Positions 61,480 to 64,000 of a stretch of DNA of 64,000 nucleotides are shown piece by piece (the first letter of the stretch is position 1; each line of letters opens with the position of its first letter). Origin of the DNA: Rhodospirillales bacterium. Its GTDB lineage: Bacteria; Pseudomonadota; Alphaproteobacteria; Rhodospirillales; UBA2165. The translations under genes were made by a program, and so were the position numbers. The notes beneath the pieces are model-generated. The model was not told the origin of the DNA. It was given only the letters and a program-made list of their open reading frames with translations, and made no database searches. The DNA is taken from NCBI GenBank assembly GCA_028345065.1, contig JAOMCN010000002.1, positions 1-64,000 of the forward strand, read 5' to 3'.

Positions 61480-61811
61480 ATCAAAGTCCTCTCTTTAGTG
61501 CTTTAGGCTCGAACCCTGGGGGTACAAGCTGAAGTTCAAATAGCTTAAAATATATTAGGGGGTGTATGTGACAGAAATGGTCACGGACTTTACCTGAATA
61601 TTATCTTCCGGGCATAAACCGGCGTCTGACGGGGTGTCCGATCTCTGATCTCAAACCAGTAAATTTAGCATATGTGGTGACGACGGTCCTGAATGTGGTG
61701 CAATATTCCCTTCGGCCTACTCAAGTATGTCTAACTCGCGTTGATCTTCTCCCTGGGGCGTCATACCCTATCCTCAATGCAGGGCAATTCTAGGATTTGG
61801 AGAAATAAATT
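61480..61811. other. Intergenic region with duplicated leader and operator
   Basis: No gene in about 330 bases. The left part (61487-61584) is related to 57589-57687: both contain CTCTTTAGTGCTTT, then ACAA-CTGAAG-TCAAAT and the operator. The right part should contain the promoter of the plus-strand dehydrogenase gene. Nothing else was recognised. Confidence 0.5.
61566..61584 (-). promoter_or_regulatory. Candidate operator, site 5 of 5
   Basis: On the minus strand the site reads GTGACCATTTCTGTCACAT, about 87 bases upstream of the tiny membrane ORF and lipoprotein unit. It is the closest to the consensus of all five sites. Confidence 0.5.
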
Positions 61812-62684
61812 ATGAACAATGTCGCGTTCATCGGATTGGGCGTCATGGGATATCCCATGGCGGGACATTTATCAAAGGCCGGCAAAAACGTCTCCGTCTA
61901 CAACCGGACAGCCTCCAGGGCAAACGATTGGTTAAAGGAGTATACCGGAATTGCACACAACACTCCTGCAGGAGCATCTCAAGACGCCGAGATTGTTTTC
62001 ACGTGCGTCGGAAATGATGCAGATGTCAGGAATGTCATCTATGGCGATGAAGGTGCCCTCGCGGGAATGAGCGAAGGCTTTGTTCTAGTGGACCACACGA
62101 CAGCATCGCCGGAACTTGCAATCGAGCTGGCTGAAGCGGCGGCTGAAAAAGGTGTCGATTTTCTGGATGCACCTGTTTCCGGGGGCCAGGCGGGAGCGGA
62201 AAACGGGACTTTGGCCATAATGGTAGGGGGAGAAAAAGAGGCATTCAATAAAGCAGAGGCCGTCATGGATTTATATGCCCGCGCCGCAACATTAATGGGA
62301 CCGACGGGATCCGGTCAATTGACGAAGGCTGCCAATCAGATTGCCATAGCAGGTCTCGTACAGGGATTATCGGAAGCGCTCAACTTTGCCAGTTGCTCAG
62401 GCCTTGACGGTAAGCAGGTTGTCGATGTGATCTCTAAAGGCGCCGCGGGATCCTGGCAGATGGAGAACCGTGGCTACACGATGGTTGAAGATGAGTTTGA
62501 TTTCGGATTTGCTGTAGACTGGATGTGCAAAGACCTGGATATAGCGTTGAAAGTAGGGCTAAACAATGGTTCCACCCTTCCGGTCACGGCATTGGTCAAC
62601 CAGTATTACAGAGAAGTCCAGAGTATGGGCGGTGGGCGATGGGACACGTCAAGCCTCATCCGTCGACTGACCCGAATTAGCTAG
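61812..62684 (+). CDS. NAD(P)-dependent beta-hydroxyacid dehydrogenase (3-hydroxyisobutyrate dehydrogenase family)
   Basis: 290 aa, normal family length. N-terminal Rossmann motif FIGLGVMGYPMAGHL, substrate-binding DAPVSGGQAGAENGTL, and the catalytic lysine in LTKAANQ. The family oxidises or reduces 3-hydroxyisobutyrate, tartronate semialdehyde or similar short hydroxyacids in the cytosol; the exact substrate cannot be read from sequence. GGAG stands 8 bases before the ATG. No pathway partner is adjacent. Confidence 0.92.
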   Translation: MNNVAFIGLGVMGYPMAGHLSKAGKNVSVYNRTASRANDWLKEYTGIAHNTPAGASQDAEIVFTCVGNDADVRNVIYGDEGALAGMSEGFVLVDHTTASPELAIELAEAAAEKGVDFLDAPVSGGQAGAENGTLAIMVGGEKEAFNKAEAVMDLYARAATLMGPTGSGQLTKAANQIAIAGLVQGLSEALNFASCSGLDGKQVVDVISKGAAGSWQMENRGYTMVEDEFDFGFAVDWMCKDLDIALKVGLNNGSTLPVTALVNQYYREVQSMGGGRWDTSSLIRRLTRIS

Positions 62685-62715
62685 ATTTGGGATAGAAGAT
62701 GAACCGCTTTTCTCG

Positions 62716-63039
62716 TCACTCCGGTCGATTTAACTTCTCAAATCTCTCTATCGAAGATTGAAGGTGCTCCATTGCCGTTTTGAGTTCATCGATACTTCGG
62801 AAATTATAAAGTGGTTTCTCTCCGCGCTGCCACTTCTCCATGTCGGCTTTAAAGTTTTCCAATGACGCCTTCCATAAGCGGACTTTTTCTTCCCGGTCCT
62901 CTATATCAAGGAGATCATTAATCTCCATAATAGTCATACCGGAATTTTCTGACTTACTCTTTGACTGACCTTCCGGGTGAACCATTTCCTGGATGAAAGA
63001 GGTCTCCCGGGGTGGTTTATCGCCATCAATATAAGACAT
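62716..63039 (-). CDS. Hypothetical 107-aa charged helical protein
   Basis: Predicted to be almost all helix, with coiled-coil character in the second half (LKTAMEHLQSSIERFEKL). No family recognised. It follows the membrane-protein gene at 63043 after a three-base gap, so the two are probably co-transcribed and may interact at the membrane. Confidence 0.55.
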   Translation of the reverse strand: MSYIDGDKPPRETSFIQEMVHPEGQSKSKSENSGMTIMEINDLLDIEDREEKVRLWKASLENFKADMEKWQRGEKPLYNFRSIDELKTAMEHLQSSIERFEKLNRPE

Positions 63040-63042
63040 CGT

Positions 63043-63291
63043 CTAAGGCATCTGAATTGCAGGCGGTTCGAGACGAATAACCTCAGGAGACTTCCTCCTA
63101 TTCCCTTTAGGACCCTTCAAACGGCGGCGAAGCCTGATAATCCAGTAGGCAAGAAAAAGCGTAACCAACGGATGGATGACGACAAACACCCAGACGTTGA
63201 GTTCCTGGTATGAAATCCCCATCCAGGCACTCATGTCCTGAAGGAGGTGGACACACCACGAGAAATAGGCATTGATTGTTGCTGAATACAT
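63043..63291 (-). CDS. 82-aa membrane protein
   Basis: One clear hydrophobic helix (about residues 32-52, VWVFVVIHPLVTLFLAYWII) followed by a strongly basic cytoplasmic tail (RLRRRLKGPKGNRRK). TGGAGA stands 7 bases before the ATG. First gene of a two-gene unit. Family not recognised. Confidence 0.55.
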   Translation of the reverse strand: MYSATINAYFSWCVHLLQDMSAWMGISYQELNVWVFVVIHPLVTLFLAYWIIRLRRRLKGPKGNRRKSPEVIRLEPPAIQMP

Positions 63292-63324
63292 TCATGTCTC
63301 CATACGTTTGATTTTGCACGTTAC

Positions 63325-63368
63325 GCATGGAGTTGGGCAAAATCGTGCATGGAATGTGGCAAAACCGT
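63325..63368. repeat. Two tandem 22-bp direct repeats
   Basis: GCATGGAGTTGGGCAAAATC-GT and GCATGGAATGTGGCAAAACC-GT are adjacent imperfect copies about 35-75 bases upstream of the minus-strand membrane-protein gene. Position and two-turn spacing suit a regulator binding to both repeats. Confidence 0.5.
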
Positions 63369-63524
63369 GATTTATTCATGAATTACCGCGTGATCTTGAT
63401 TTTTTCCTGGTGGTGGAAACGGTCCCCTATATAGAAACCTACGACAGGGAGGTGTCTCTTCTTCTCCAAAATGCCTTATTCCGTGAATTGACTTGAGGCC
63501 TACTAGGCAAGACTGGATCGGCTT

Positions 63525-64000
63525 TTATATTAAATTCAGCTTATCCATCAGCGCTCGGAATATGGCACCTTCACTATCCATCAACTCATCGAGAACATCA
63601 AAGTGGCCCCTATTACTTACCGGCAGCAATACGGTGTCCGAAGCTTCGGAGACAAGGCCCTGATAATAACCGATGGATTGTTCTCTGAATGTCTTCAACT
63701 CCAGTTCGCCATAGGCGATAAGAGCAAAACTCTGGTAACGTTTAGGATCTAATGCAGGACTGTTACGTTTCGCCATCTCCTCATCCAGACCAACGACGTC
63801 ATTAACGTAAATTTGGATGACCGGCCGGAGGTCATAGATACCACTAGTCAAAACAGTTCCGATGACATTTGTCTCACTCTGGCACATTGCAGCAAGATGC
63901 GCCCCTGAAGAGTGACCGGAAACAACGATATCGGGGTTCTCTATACCAAATTCGTGGCGGTGTAATTTAAACCACGATAGCCCCGCCCTTACCTCAGCGA
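63525..64000 (-). CDS. Alpha/beta hydrolase (arylformamidase/esterase-like), 5' end outside window
   Basis: The frame extends past the first ATG of the track (63887) to the window edge. The nucleophile elbow is GHSSGAHLAAM, preceded by FGIENPDIVVS, typical of the hormone-sensitive-lipase/kynurenine-formamidase-type hydrolases. The conserved histidine is in GHFDVLDEL, and a catalytic aspartate should lie between these. About 159 residues are visible, representing the C-terminal part. Substrate unknown; ester or formamide hydrolysis is expected. Confidence 0.85.
   Translation of the reverse strand, partial: AEVRAGLSWFKLHRHEFGIENPDIVVSGHSSGAHLAAMCQSETNVIGTVLTSGIYDLRPVIQIYVNDVVGLDEEMAKRNSPALDPKRYQSFALIAYGELELKTFREQSIGYYQGLVSEASDTVLLPVSNRGHFDVLDELMDSEGAIFRALMDKLNLI

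Noticed and set aside
1-64000. tRNA, rRNA, transposase and integrase genes
   Set aside because: None recognised by eye on either strand; an island integrase or attachment site could not be supported within this window.

Overview
Organism and setting. The window looks like chromosomal DNA of a Gram-negative bacterium, most likely an alphaproteobacterium. The clues are an FYDLN-type zinc ribbon, VUT-family transporter and TPR-methyltransferase of alphaproteobacterial style, a RhlE-type DEAD helicase, YaaA, and Tat and lipoprotein signals. This placement is inferred from family style; no rRNA, tRNA or other marker gene was recognised. Flanking DNA reads as moderately GC-rich, while about 27.6-54.6 kb is visibly more AT-rich, which suggests a transferred island.

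Layout. 0-3.3 kb: a tightly overlapping operon of an LspA-like protein (cut by the window edge), a 50-aa membrane protein, an exported protein, an ARPP-1 family protein and a zinc-ribbon protein. 3.5-7.3 kb: a YfbK-like VWA protein and small exported or membrane proteins. 7.7-13 kb: a PcfJ-like protein divergent from a WYL regulator, a TPR-methyltransferase and a PD-(D/E)XK nuclease. 13.1-15.5 kb: a phage-like patch of tiny genes, including a DUF5710 protein, a duplicated small-protein family and a membrane protein carrying HTH and UvrB-interaction-like modules, around a perfect 19-bp inverted repeat. 15.8-19.2 kb: a DEAD-box helicase, a second ARPP-1 and YaaA.

Defence-type DNA. At 19.6 kb a truncated D-aminoacyl-tRNA deacylase (dtd) gene abuts a foreign block. 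The first module has a PP2C phosphatase and a DUF5710-Ser/Thr kinase on the minus strand, divergent from a zinc-ribbon RecD2 helicase, a GIY-YIG-like protein and a Sel1-repeat/AlbA_2 (Schlafen-like) gene interrupted by one in-frame stop. After a VUT (queuosine-precursor type) transporter comes an almost complete Dpd system, which puts 7-deazaguanine bases into DNA and is thought to restrict unmodified DNA. Its order is a YaaA/DUF6884-like gene (probable dpdC), dpdB, dpdA, a second dpdB, queC, dpdE, dpdF, dpdG, dpdH, dpdI, dpdJ, dpdK and dpdD, then a UvrD-like helicase and a tail-anchored protein. The UvrD-like helicase shares an unusual C-terminal tail with DpdE, which suggests it is an extra working part of this Dpd variant. 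The shared upstream region holds two perfect DnaA boxes and three copies of a 10-mer.

Right side (54.7-64 kb). Mostly small uncharacterised proteins, a compact run of minus-strand terminators with a possible sRNA and a leader-peptide-like ORF, a DUF2130 protein, a small lipoprotein, a 3-hydroxyisobutyrate-dehydrogenase-family enzyme and a truncated alpha/beta hydrolase.

Regulation. Five intergenic sites, all in the same orientation relative to a downstream gene, share the pattern TGACC-N5-TGTCACAT (at 9.1, 14.1, 18.2, 57.7 and 61.6 kb). They look like operators of one regulon linking an ARPP-1 gene, the PcfJ-like gene, small proteins and exported proteins; the WYL regulator beside the 9.1-kb site is a candidate binder.
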